Source: Sipunculus nudus
Lineage: Eukaryota > Annelida > Sipuncula > Golfingiida > Sipunculidae
Length of the DNA stretch: 64,000 nucleotides
Reading direction: 5' to 3'
NCBI GenBank assembly: GCA_026874595.1
Contig: CM049316.1
Location: 39,874,695 to 39,938,694 of the forward strand
The notes below the pieces were generated by a model. The model did no database searches, was not told the DNA's origin, and saw nothing but the letters and a program-made list of their open reading frames with translations. Position 1 is the first letter of the stretch. Each line of letters begins with the position of its first letter. Positions 1 to 13,047 of the stretch are shown here, one piece after another. The translations under genes were made by a program, and so were the position numbers.

Positions 1-3000
1 GTCACTATTAATATATGCTATATCCGGGATACGGGTTACCCTAACCCTTCGGGCATGAAAAACACCAGTTAGTGTTTGTCACTTATAATATATGCCATAT
101 CGGAATGCGGGTTACCCTAACCCTTTGGGCATGACATACCCCTTTAAGTGTTTGTCACTATTAATATATGCTCTATCCAGGATAAAGGTTTCCTAACCCT
201 CGGGCGTGAAATACTCCTGTAAGTGTTTGTCACTATTCATATATGCTATATCCGGGAAACGGGTTAACCTAACCCTTCGGGTATGAAATACTCCAGTAAG
301 TGTATGTCACTATTAATGTATGCTATATCTGAGATACGGGTTACCCTAACCCTTCGGGCATGAAATACTACAGTAGGTGTTTGCCACTATGAATATATGC
401 TTTATCCAGGATACGAGTTACCGTAACCCTTCGGGCATGAAATACTCAAATAAGTGTTTCTCGTTATTATTATATGCTAAATCCAGGTAGGTGTTTGTCA
501 CTATTAATATATGCTATATCCGGGATACGGGTCACCCTAACCCTTCGGGCATGGAATACTCCACTAGGTGTTTGTCACTATTAATATATGCTATATCTGG
601 GATACAAGTTACCGTAACCCTTCGGGCATGAAATACTCCAGTAAGTGTTTGTCAATATTATTATATGCTAAATCCAGGACCCCGTAAGTGTTTGTCACTA
701 TTAATATATGCTATATCCGGGAAACGGGTTACCCTAACCCTTCGGGTATGAAATACTCCAGTAAGTGTATGTCACTATTATTGTAGGCTATACCTCAGAT
801 ACGGGTTACACTAACACTTCGGGCATGAAATACTCCACAAAGTTTTTGTCATTATTAATATGTGCTATATCTTGGGTAACGGCATGAAATACTCCAGTGA
901 GTGTTTGTCACTTTTAATATATGCTATATCCGGGATACGGGTTACCCTAACCCTTCGGGCATGAAATACTCCAGTAAGTGTTTGTCACTTATAATATATG
1001 CAATATCCGGGAAAGAGGTTACCCTAACCCTTCGGACATGAAATATTCCAGTAAGTGTTTGTCCCTATTAATATATGCTATATCTAGGATACGGGTTACC
1101 CTAACCCTTCGGGCATGAATACTCCAGTGAGTGTTTGTCACTATTAATATATGCTATATCCGGGATACGGGTTACCCTAACCCTTCGGGCATGAAAAACT
1201 CCAGTTAGTGTTTGTCACTTATAATATATGCCATATCGGAATGCGGGTTACCATAACCCTTTGGGCATGACATACCCCTTTAAGTGTTTGTCACTATTAA
1301 TATATGCTCTATCCGGGATAAGGGTTCCCTAACCCTCGGGCGTGAAATACTCCTTTAAGGGTTTGTCACTATTCATATATGCTATATCCAAGATAAGGGT
1401 TACCCTAACCCTTCGGGCATAAAATACCCCCGTGTTTGTCACTATTAATAAATGCTATATCCGGGATACGGGTAACCCTAACCCTTCGGGCATGAAATAC
1501 TCCAGTAAGTGTTTGTCACTTATAATATATGCAATATCCGGAAAACGGGTTACCCTAACCCTTCGGGCATGACATACAACTTTAAGTGTTTGTCACTATT
1601 CATATATGCTATATCCAGGATACGGGTTACCCTAACCCTTTGGGCATGAAATAATCCAGTAGGTGTTTGTCATTATTAATATATGCTTTATCCGGTATAT
1701 GAGTTAACCTTACACTTTGTACATGAAATACTCCAATAAGTGTTTGTCACTATAAATATATGGTATATCCGGGATACGGGTTAGGTTTACCCTCCGGGAA
1801 TGAAATATTCCAGTAAGTGTTTGTCCCTATTAATATATGCTATATCTAGGATACGGGTTACCCTAACCCTTCGGGCATGAATACTCCAGTGAGTGTTTGT
1901 CACTATTAATATATGCTATATCCGGGATACCGGTTACCCTAACCCTTCGGGCATGAAAAATTCCAGTTAGTGTTTGTCACTTATAATATATGCCATATCG
2001 GAATGCGGGTTACCCTAACCCTTCGGGCATGACATACCCCTTTAAGTGTTTGTCACTATTAATATATGCTCTATCCAGGATAAAGGTTTCCTAACCCTCG
2101 GGCGTGAAATACTCCTGTAAGTGTTTGTCACTATTCATATATGCTATATCCGGGAAACGGGTTACCCTAACCCTTCGGGTATGAAATACTCCAGTAAGTG
2201 TATGTCTCTATTAATGTATGCTATATCTGAGATACGGGTTACCCTAACCCTTCGGGCATGAAATACTACAGTAGGTGTTTGCCACTATGAATATATGCTA
2301 TATCCAGGATACGAGTTACCGTAACCCTTCGGGCATGAAATACTCAAATAAGTGTTTCTCGTTATTATTATATGCTAAATCCATGTAGGTGTTTGTCACT
2401 ATTAATATATGCTATATCAGGGATACGGGTTACCCTAACCCTTCGGGCATGGAATACTCCACTAGGTGTTTGTCACTATTAATATATGCTATATCTGGGG
2501 TACAAGTTACCGTAACCCTTCGGGCATGAAATACTCCAGTAAGTGTTTGTCAATATTATTATCAGCTAAATCCAGGACCCCGTAAGTGTTTGTCACTATT
2601 AATATATGCTATATCCGGGAAACGGGTTACCCTAACCCTTCGGGTATGAAATACTCCAGTAAGTGTATGTCACTATTATTGTAGGCTATACCTCAGATAC
2701 GGGTAACACTAACACTTCGGGCATGAAATACTCCACAAAGTTTTTGTCATTATTAATATGTGCTATATCTGGGGTAACGGCATGAAATACTCCAGTGAGT
2801 GTTTGTCACTTTTAATATATGCTATATCCGGGATACGGGTTACCCTAACCCTTCGGGAATGAAATACTCCAGTAAGTGTTTGTCACTTATAATATATGCA
2901 ATATCCGGCAAAGAGGTTACCCTAACCCTTCGGGCATGACATACCCCTTTAAGTGTTTGTCACTATTAATATATGCTCTATCCGGGATAAGGGTTCCCTA

Positions 3001-6000
3001 ACCTTCGGGCGTGAAATACTCCTTTAAGGGTTTGTCACTATTCATATATGCTATATCCAAGATAAGGGTTACCCTAACCCTTCGGGCATAAAATCCCCCC
3101 GTTTTTTGTCACTATTAATATATGCTATATCCGGGATACGGGTAACCCTAACCCTTCGGGCATGAAATACTCCAGTAAGTGTTTGTCACTTATAATATAT
3201 GCAATATCCGAGAAACGGGTTACCCTAACCCTTCGGGCATGACATACAACTTTAAGTGTTTGTCACTATTCATATATGCTATATCCAGGATACGGGTTAC
3301 CCTAACCCTTTGGGCATGAAATAATCCAGTAGGTGTTTGTCATTATTAATATATGCTTTATCCGGTATATGAGTTAACCTTACACTTTGTACATGAAATA
3401 CTCCAATAAGTGTTTGTCACTATAAATATATGGTATATCCGGGATACGGGTTAGGTTTACCCTCCGGGAATGAAATATTCCAGTAAGTGTTTGTCCCTAT
3501 TAATATATGCTATATCTTGGATACAGGTTACCGTAACCCTTCGGGCATGAATACTCCAGTGAGTGTTTGTCACTATTAATATATGCTATATCCGGGATAC
3601 GGGTTACCCTAACCCTTCGGGCATGAAAAACTCCAGTTAGTGTTTGTCACTTATGATATATGCCATATCGGAATGCGGGTTACCCTAACCTTTCAGGCAT
3701 GACATACCCCTTTAAGTGTTTGTCACTATTAATATATGCTCTATCCAGGATAAAGGTTTCCTAACCCTCGGGCGTGAAATACTCCTGTAAGTGTTTGTCA
3801 CTATTCATATATGCTAAATCCGGGAAACGGGTTACCCTAACCCTTCGGACATGAAATATTCCATTAAGTGTTTGTCCCTATTAATATATGCTATATCTAG
3901 GATACCGGTTACCCTAACCCTTCGGGCATGAATACTCCAGTGAGTGTTTGTCACTATTAATATATGCTATATCCGGGATACGGGTTACCCTAACCCTTCG
4001 GGCATGAAAAATTCCAGTTAGTGTTTGTCACTTATAATATATGCCATATCGGAATGCGGGTTACCCTAACCCTTCGGGCATGACATACCCCAGTAAGTGT
4101 TTGTCACTATTAATATATGCTCTATCCAGGATAAAGGTTTCCTAACCCTCGGGCGTGAAATACTCCTGTAAGTGTTTGTCACTATTCATATATGCTAAAT
4201 CCGGGAAACGGGTTACCCTAACCCTTCGGACATGAAATATTCTAGTAAGTGTTTGTCCCAATTAATATATGCTATATCTAGGATACCGGTTACCCTAACC
4301 CTTCGGGCATGAATACTCCAGTGAGTGTTTGTCACTATTAATATATGCTATATCCGGGATACGGGTTACCCTAACCCTTCGGGCATGAAAAACTCCAGTT
4401 AGTGTTTGTCACTTATGATATATGCCATATCGGAATGCGGGTTACCCTAACACTTCGGGCATGACATACCCCTTTAAGTGTTTGTCACTATTAATATATG
4501 CTCTATCCAGGATAAAGGTTTCCTAACCCTCGGGCGTGAAATACTCCTGTAAGTGTTTGTCACTATTCATATATGCTAAATCCGGGAAACGGGTTACCCT
4601 AACCCTTCGGACATGAAATATTCCAGTAAGTGTTTGTCCCTATTAATATATGCTATATCTAGGATACCGGTTACCCTAACCCTTCGGGCATGAATACTCC
4701 AGTGAGTGTTTGTCACTATTAATATATGCTATATCCGGGATACGGGTTACCCTAACCCTTCGGGCATGAAAAACTCCAGTTAGTGTTTGTCACTTATAAT
4801 ATATGCCATATCGGAATGCGGGTTACCCTAACCCTTTGGGCATGACATACCCCTTTAAGTGTTTATCACTATTAATATATGCTCTATCCAGGATAAAGGT
4901 TTCCTAACCCTCGGGCGTGAAATACTCCTGTAAGTGTTTGTCACTATTCATATATGCTATATCCGGGAAACGGGTTACCCTAACCCTTCGGGTATGAAAT
5001 ACTCCAGTAAGTGTATGTCACTATTAATGTATGCTATATCTGAGATACGGGTTACCCTAACCCTTCGGGCATGAAATACTCCAGTAAGTGTTTGTCAATA
5101 TTATTATATGCTAAATCCAGGTAGGTGTTTGTCACTTTTAATATATGCTATATCCGGGATACGGGTTACCCTAATCCTTCGGGCATGGAATACTCCACTA
5201 GGTGTTTGTCACCATTAATATATGCTATATCTGGGATACAAGTTACCGTAACCCTTCGGGCATGAAATACTCCAGTAAGTGTTTGTCAATATTATTATAT
5301 GCTAAATCCAGGACCCCGTTAGTGTTTGTCACTATTAATATATGCTATATACGGGAAACGGGTTACCCTAACCCTTCGGGTATGAAATACTCCAGTAAGT
5401 GTATGTCACTATTATTGTAGGCTATACCTCAGATACGGGTTACACTAACACTTCGGGCATGAAATACTCCACAAAGTTTTTGTCATTATTAATATGTGCT
5501 ATATCTGGGGTAACGGCATGAAATACTCCAGTGAGTGTTTGTCACTTTTAATATATGCTATATCCGGGATACGGGTAACCCTAACCCTTCGGGCATGAAA
5601 TACTCCAGTAAGTGTTTGTCACTTATAATATATGCAATATCCGGAAAACGGGTTACCCTAACCTTTCGGGCATGACATACAACTTTAAGTGTTTGTCACT
5701 ATTCATATATGTTATATCCAGGATACGGGTTACCCTAACCCTTTTGGCATGAAATAATCCAGTAGGTGTTTGTCATTATTAATATATGCTTTATCCGGGA
5801 TATGAGTTAACCTTACACTTTGTACATGAAATACTCCAATAAGTGTTTGTCACTATAAATATATGGTATATCCGGGATACGGGATAGGTTTACCCTAACC
5901 CTTCGGACATGAAATATTCCAGTAAGTGTTTGTCCCTATTAATATATGCTATATCTAGGATACGCGTTACCCTAACCCTTCGGGCATGAATACTCAAGTG

Positions 6001-6007
6001 AGTGTTT
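1..6007. repeat. Higher-order repeat A, copy 1
   Basis: The sequence beginning at 1 recurs in register at 6,008 and again at 12,015, giving a period of exactly 6,007 bp (about 78 monomer lengths). Marker variants keep the same spacing. They include the gaatactccagtgag junction unit, the truncated 37- and 43-bp units, and the unit that opens a 72-codon frame at 5,202 and 11,209. Internally the unit is nested: the block at 1 repeats at 1,899 (about 1.9 kb) and at 3,569 (about 1.67 kb later). Differences from copy 2 are scattered single bases, so the two copies are young or homogenised. The left edge is set by the window, so the true phase of the unit is arbitrary. Confidence 0.92.
3569..4711. 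repeat. Three tandem 381-bp five-monomer subunits
   Basis: The junction unit with GTCACTATTAATATATGC starts at 3,569, 3,950, 4,331 and 4,712, exactly 381 bp apart (five monomers less 4 bp). Each block carries the GGATACCGG variant (3,900, 4,281, 4,662). The same triplet exists in repeat A copy 2 and, at 26,530, 26,911 and 27,292, in the rearranged copy near 27 kb. Confidence 0.88.
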
Positions 6008-9000
6008 GTCACTATTAATATATGCTATATCCGGGATACGGGTTACCCTAACCCTTCGGGCATGAAAAACTCCAGTTAGTGTTTGTCACTTATAATATAT
6101 GCCATATCGGAATGCGGGTTACCCTAACCCTTTGGGCATGACATACCCCTTTAAGTGTTTGTCACTATTAATATATGCTCTATCCAGGATAAAGGTTTCC
6201 TAACCCTCGGGCGTGAAATACTCCTGTAAGTGTTTGTCACTATTCATATATGCTATATCCGGGAAACGGGTTAACCTAACCCTTCGGGTATGAAATACTC
6301 CAGTAAGTGTATGTCACTATTAATGTATGCTATATCTGAGATACGGGTTACCCTAACCCTTCGGGCATGAAATACTACAGTAGGTGTTTGCCACTATGAA
6401 TATATGCTTTATCCAGGATACGAGTTACCGTAACCCTTCGGGCATGAAATACTCAAATAAGTGTTTCTCGTTATTATTATATGCTAAATCCAGGTAGGTG
6501 TTTGTCACAATTAATATATGCTATATCCGGGATACGGGTCACCCTAACCCTTCGGGCATGGAATACTCCACTAGGTGTTTGTCACTATTAATATATGCTA
6601 TATCTGGGATACAAGTTACCGTAACCCTTCGGGCATGAAATACTCCAGTAAGTGTTTGTCAATATTATTATATGCTAAATCCAGGACCCCGTAAGTGTTT
6701 GTCACTATTAATATATGCTATATCCGGGAAACGGGTTACCCTAACCCTTCGGGTATGAAATACTCCAGTAAGTGTATGTCACTATTATTGTAGGCTATAC
6801 CTCAGATACGGGTTACACTAACACTTCGGGCATGAAATACTCCACAAAGTTTTTGTCATTATTAATATGTGCTATATCTTGGGTAACGGCATGAAATACT
6901 CCAGTGAGTGTTTGTCACTTTTAATATATGCTATATCCGGGATACGGGTTACCCTAACCCTTCGGGCATGGAATACTCCAGTAAGTGTTTGTCACTTATA
7001 ATATATGCAATATCCGGGAAAGAGGTTACCCTAACCCTTCGGACATGAAATATTCCAGTAAGTGTTTGTCCCTATTAATATATGCTATATCTAGGATACG
7101 GGTTACCCTAACCCTTCGGGCATGAATACTCCAGTGAGTGTTTGTCACTATTAATATATGCTATATCCGGGATACGGGTTACCCTAACCCTTCGGCCATG
7201 AAAAACTCCAGTTAGTGTTTGTCACTTATAATATATGCCATATCGGAATGCGGGTTACCATAACCCTTTGGGCATGACATACCCCTTTAAGTGTTTGTCA
7301 CTATTAATATATGCTCTATCCGGGATAAGGGTTCCCTAACCCTCGGGCGTGAAATACTCCTTTAAGGGTTTGTCACTATTCATATATGCTATATCCAAGA
7401 TAAGGGTTACCCTAACCCTTCGGGCATAAAATACCCCCGTGTTTGTCACTATTAATATATGCTATATCCCGGATACGGGTAACCCTAACCCTTCGGGCAT
7501 GAAATACTCCAGTAAGTGTTTGTCACTTATAATATATGCAATATCCGAGAAACGGGTTACCCTAACCCTTCGGGCATGACATACAACTTTAAGTGTTTGT
7601 CACTATTCATATATGCTATATCCAGGATACGGGTTACCCTAACCCTTTGGGCATGAAATAATCCAGTAGGTGTTTGTCATTATTAATATATGCTTTATCC
7701 GGTATATGAGTTAACCTTACACTTTGTACATGAAATACTCCAATAAGTGTTTGTCACTATAAATATATGGTATATCCGGGATACGGGTTAGGTTTACCCT
7801 CCGGGAATGAAATATTCCAGTAAGTGTTTGTCCCTATTAATATATGCTATATCTAGGATACGGGTTACCCTAACCCTTCGGGCATGAATACTCCAGTGAG
7901 TGTTTGTCACTATTAATATATGCTATATCCGGGATACCGGTTACCCTAACCCTTCGGGCATGAAAAATTCCAGTTAGTGTTTGTCACTTATAATATATGC
8001 CATATCGGAATGCGGGTTACCCTAACCCTTCGGGCATGACATACCCCTTTAAGTGTTTGTCACTATTAATATATGCTCTATCCAGGATAAAGGTTTCCTA
8101 ACCCTCGGGCGTGAAATACTCCTGTAAGTGTTTGTCACTATTCATATATGCTATATCCGGGAAACGGGTTACCCTAACCCTTCGGGTATGAAATACTCCA
8201 GTAAGTGTATGTCTCTATTAATGTATGCTATATCTGAGATACGGGTTACCCTAACCCTTCGGGCATGAAATACTACAGTAGGTGTTTGCCACTATGAATA
8301 TATGCTATATCCAGGATACGAGTTACCGTAACCCTTCGGGCATGAAATACTCAAATAAGTGTTTCTCGTTATTATTATATGCTAAATCCATGTAGGTGTT
8401 TGTCACTATTAATATATGCTATATCAGGGATACGGGTTACCCTAACCCTTCGGGCATGGAATACTCCACTAATTGTTTGTCACTATTAATATATGCTATA
8501 TCTGGGGTACAAGTTACCGTAACCCTTCGGGCATGAAATACTCCAGTAAGTGTTTGTCAATATTATTATCAGCTAAATCCAGGACCCCGTAAGTGTTTGT
8601 CACTATTAATATATGCTATATCCGGGAAACGGGTTACCCTAACCCTTCGGGTATGAAATACTCCAGTAAGTGTATGTCACTATTATTGTAGGCTATACCT
8701 CAGATACGGGTAACACTAACACTTCGGGCATGAAATACTCCACAAAGTTTTTGTCATTATTAATATGTGCTATATCTGGGGTAACGGCATGAAATACTCC
8801 AGTGAGTGTTTGTCACTTTTAATATATGCTATATCCGGGATACGGGTTACCCTAACCCTTCGGGCATGAAATACTCCAGTAAGTGTTTGTCACTTATAAT
8901 ATATGCAATATCCGGCAAAGAGGTTACCCTAACCCTTCGGGCATGACATACCCCTTTAAGTGTTTGTCACTATTAATATATGCTCTATCCGGGATAAGGG

Positions 9001-12000
9001 TTCCCTAACCTTCGGGCGTGAAATACTCCTTTAAGGGTTTGTCACTATTCATATATGCTATATCCAAGATAAGGGTTACCCTAACCCTTCGGGCATAAAA
9101 TCCCCCCGTTTTTTGTCACTATTAATATATGCTATATCCGGGATACGGGTAACCCTAACCCTTCGGGCATGAAATACTCCAGTAAGTGTTTGTCACTTAT
9201 AATATATGCAATATCCGAGAAACGGGTTACCCTAACCCTTCGGGCATGACATACAACTTTAAGTGTTTGTCACTATTCATATATGCTATATCCAGGATAC
9301 GGGTTACCCTAACCCTTTGGGCATGAAATAATCCAGTAGGTGTTTGTCATTATTAATATATGCTTTATCCGGGATATGAGTTAACCTTACACTTTGTACA
9401 TGAAATACTCCAATAAGTGTTTGTCACTATAAATATATGGTATATCCGGGATACGGGTTAGGTTTACCCTCCGGGAATGAAATATTCCAGTAAGTGTTTG
9501 TCCCTATTAATATATGCTATATCTAGGATACGGGTTACCGTAACCCTTCGGGCATGAATACTCCAGTGAGTGTTTGTCACTATTAATATATGCTATATCC
9601 GGGATACGGGTTACCCTAACCCTTCGGGCATGAAAAACTCCAGTTAGTGTTTGTCACTTATGATATATGCCATATCGGAATGCGGGTTACCCTAACCTTT
9701 CGGGCATGACATACCCCTTTAAGTGTTTGTCACTATTAATATATGCTCTATCCAGGATAAAGGTTTCCTAACCCTCGGGCGTGAAATACTCCTGTAAGTG
9801 TTTGTCACTATTCATATATGCTAAATCCGGGAAACGGGTTACCCTAACCCTTCGGACATGAAATATTCCAGTAAGTGTTTGTCCCTATTAATATATGCTA
9901 TATCTAGGATACCGGTTACCCTAACCCTTCGGGCATGAATACTCCAGTGAGTGTTTGTCACTATTAATATATGCTATATCCGGGATACGGGTTACCCTAA
10001 CCCTTCGGGCATGAAAAATTCCAGTTAGTGTTTGTCACTTATAATATATGCCATATCGGAATGCGGGTTACCCTAACCCTTCGGGCATGACATACCCCAG
10101 TAAGTGTTTGTCACTATTAATATATGCTCTATCCAGGATAAAGGTTTCCTAACCCTCGGGCGTGAAATACTCCTGTAAGTGTTTGTCACTATTCATATAT
10201 GCTAAATCCGGGAAACGGGTTACCCTAACCCTTCGGACATGAAATATTCCAGTAAGTGTTTGTCCCAATTAATATATGCTATATCTAGGATACCGGTTAC
10301 CCTAACCCTTCGGGCATGAATACTCCAGTGAGTGTTTGTCACTATTAATATATGCTATATCCGGGATACGGGTTACCCTAACCCTTCGGGCATGAAAAAC
10401 TCCAGTTAGTGTTTGTCACTTATGATATATGCCATATCGGAATGCGGGTTACCCTAACACTTCGGGCATGACATACCCCTTTAAGTGTTTGTCACTATTA
10501 ATATATGCTCTATCCAGGATAAAGGTTTCCTAACCCTCGGGCGTGAAATACTCCTGCAAGTGTTTGTCACTATTCATATATGCTAAATCCGGGAAACGGG
10601 TTACCCTAACCCTTCGGACATGAAATATTCCAGTAAGTGTTTGTCCCTATTAATATATGCTATATCTAGGATACCGGTTACCCTAACCCTTCGGGCATGA
10701 ATACTCCAGTGAGTGTTTGTCACTATTAATATATGCTATATCCGGGATACGGGTTACCCTAACCCTTCGGGCATGAAAAACTCCAGTTAGTGTTTGTCAC
10801 TTATAATATATGCCATATCGGAATGCGGGTTACCCTAACCCTTTGGGCATGACATACCCCTTTAAGTGTTTATCACTATTAATATATGCTCTATCCAGGA
10901 TAAAGGTTTCCTAACCCTCGAGCGTGAAATACTCCTGTAAGTGTTTGTCACTATTCATATATGCTATATCCGGGAAACGGGTTACCCTAACCCTTCGGGT
11001 ATGAAATACTCCAGTAAGTGTATGTCACTATTAATGTATGCTATATCTGAGATACGGGTTACCCTAACCCTTCGGGCATGAAATACTCCAGTAAGTGTTT
11101 GTCAATATTATTATATGCTAAAGCCAGGTAGGTGTTTGTCACTTTTAATATATGCTATATCCGGGATACGGGTTACCCTAATCCTTCGGGCATGGAATAC
11201 TCCACTAGGTGTTTGTCACCATTAATATATGCTATATCTGGGATACAAGTTACCGTAACCCTTCGGGCATGAAATACTCCAGTAAGTGTTTGTCAATATT
11301 ATTATATGCTAAATCCAGGACCCCGTTAGTGTTTGTCACTATTAATATATGCTATATACGGGAAACGGGTTACCCTAACCCTTCGGGTATGAAATACTCC
11401 AGTAAGTGTATGTCACTATTATTGTAGGCTATACCTCAGATACGGGTTACACTAACACTTCGGGCATGAAATACTCCACAAAGTTTTTGTCATTATTAAT
11501 ATGTGCTATATCTGGGGTAACGGCATGAAATACTCCAGTGAGTGTTTGTCACTTTTAATATATGCTATATCCGGGATACGGGTAACCCTAACCCTTCGGG
11601 CATGAAATACTCCAGTAAGTGTTTGTCACTTATAATATATGCAATATCCGGAAAACGGGTTACCCTAACCCTTCGGGCATGACATACAACTTTAAGTGTT
11701 TGTCACTATTCATATATGCTATATCCAGGATACGGGTTACCCTAACCCTTTTGGCATGAAATAATCCAGTAGGTGTTTGTCATTATTAATATATGCTTTA
11801 TCCGGGATATGAGTTAACCTTACACTTTGTACATGAAATACTCCAATAAGTGTTTGTCACTATAAATATATGGTATATCCGGGATACGGGTTAGGTTTAC
11901 CCTAACCCTTCGGACATGAAATATTCCAGTAAGTGTTTGTCCCTATTAATATATGCTATATCTAGGATACGGGTTACCCTAACCCTTCGGGCATGAATAC

Positions 12001-12014
12001 TCCAGTGAGTGTTT
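6008..12014. repeat. Higher-order repeat A, copy 2
   Basis: This is the second full 6,007-bp unit, collinear with 1-6,007 monomer by monomer, including the truncated units, the three 381-bp subunits and the gaatactccagtgag markers. By eye only scattered substitutions separate it from copy 1, for example AACACC near position 50 against AACTCC at the matching place. Confidence 0.92.
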
Positions 12015-13047
12015 GTCACTATTAATATATGCTATATCCGGGATACGGGTTACCCTAACCCTTCGGGCATGAAAAACTCCAGTTAGTGTTTGTCACTTAT
12101 AATATATGCCATATCGGAATGCGGGTTACCCTAACCCTTTGGGCATGACATACCCCTTTAAGTGTTTGTCACTATTAATATATGCTCTATCCAGGATAAA
12201 GGTTTCCTAACCCTCGGGCGTGAAATACTCCTGTAAGTGTTTGTCACTATTCATATATGCTATATCCGGGAAACGGGTTAACCTAACCCTTCGGGTATGA
12301 AATACTCCAGTAAGTGTATGTCACTATTAATGTATGCTATATCTGAGATACGGGTTACCCTAACCCTTCGGGCATGAAATACTACAGTAGGTGTTTGCCA
12401 CTATGAATATATGCTTTATCCAGGATACGAGTTACCGTAACCCTTCGGGCATGAAATACTCAAATAAGTGTTTCTCGTTATTATTATATGCTAAATCCAG
12501 GTAGGTGTTTGTCACTATTAATATATGCTATATCCGGGATACGGGTCACCCTAACCCTTCGGGCATGGAATACTCCACTAGGTGTTTGTCACTATTAATA
12601 TATGCTATATCTGGGATACAAGTTACCGTAACCCTTCGGGCATGAAATACTCCAGTAAGTGTTTGTCAATATTATTATATGCTAAATCCAGGACCCCGTA
12701 AGTGTTTGTCACTATTAATATATGCTATATCCGGGAAACGGGTTACCCTAACCCTTCGGGTATGAAATACTCCAGTAAGTGTATGTCACTATTATTGTAG
12801 GCTATACCTCAGATACGGGTTACACTAACACTTCGGGCATGAAATACTCCACAAAGTTTTTGTCATTATTAATATGTGCTATATCTTGGGTAACGGCATG
12901 AAATACTCCAGTGAGTGTTTGTCACTTTTAATATATGCTATATCCGGGATACGGGTTACCCTAACCCTTCGGGCATGAAATACTCCAGTAAGTGTTTGTC
13001 ACTTATAATATATGCAATATCCGGGAAAGAGGTTACCCTAACCCTTC
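12015..13047. repeat. Higher-order repeat A, partial copy 3
   Basis: The 6,007-bp register continues from 12,015 to about 13,047. At the matching place in copy 2 (about 7,040) the next unit reads TTCGGACATGAAATATTCC, but here the array goes straight to TTCGGGCATGACATACCCC. That is the junction found about 1.9 kb further on in copies 1 and 2 (near 2,930 and 8,940). This looks like an unequal-exchange deletion of one 1.9-kb subunit. The last part of this copy is also the first part of repeat B. Confidence 0.75.
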
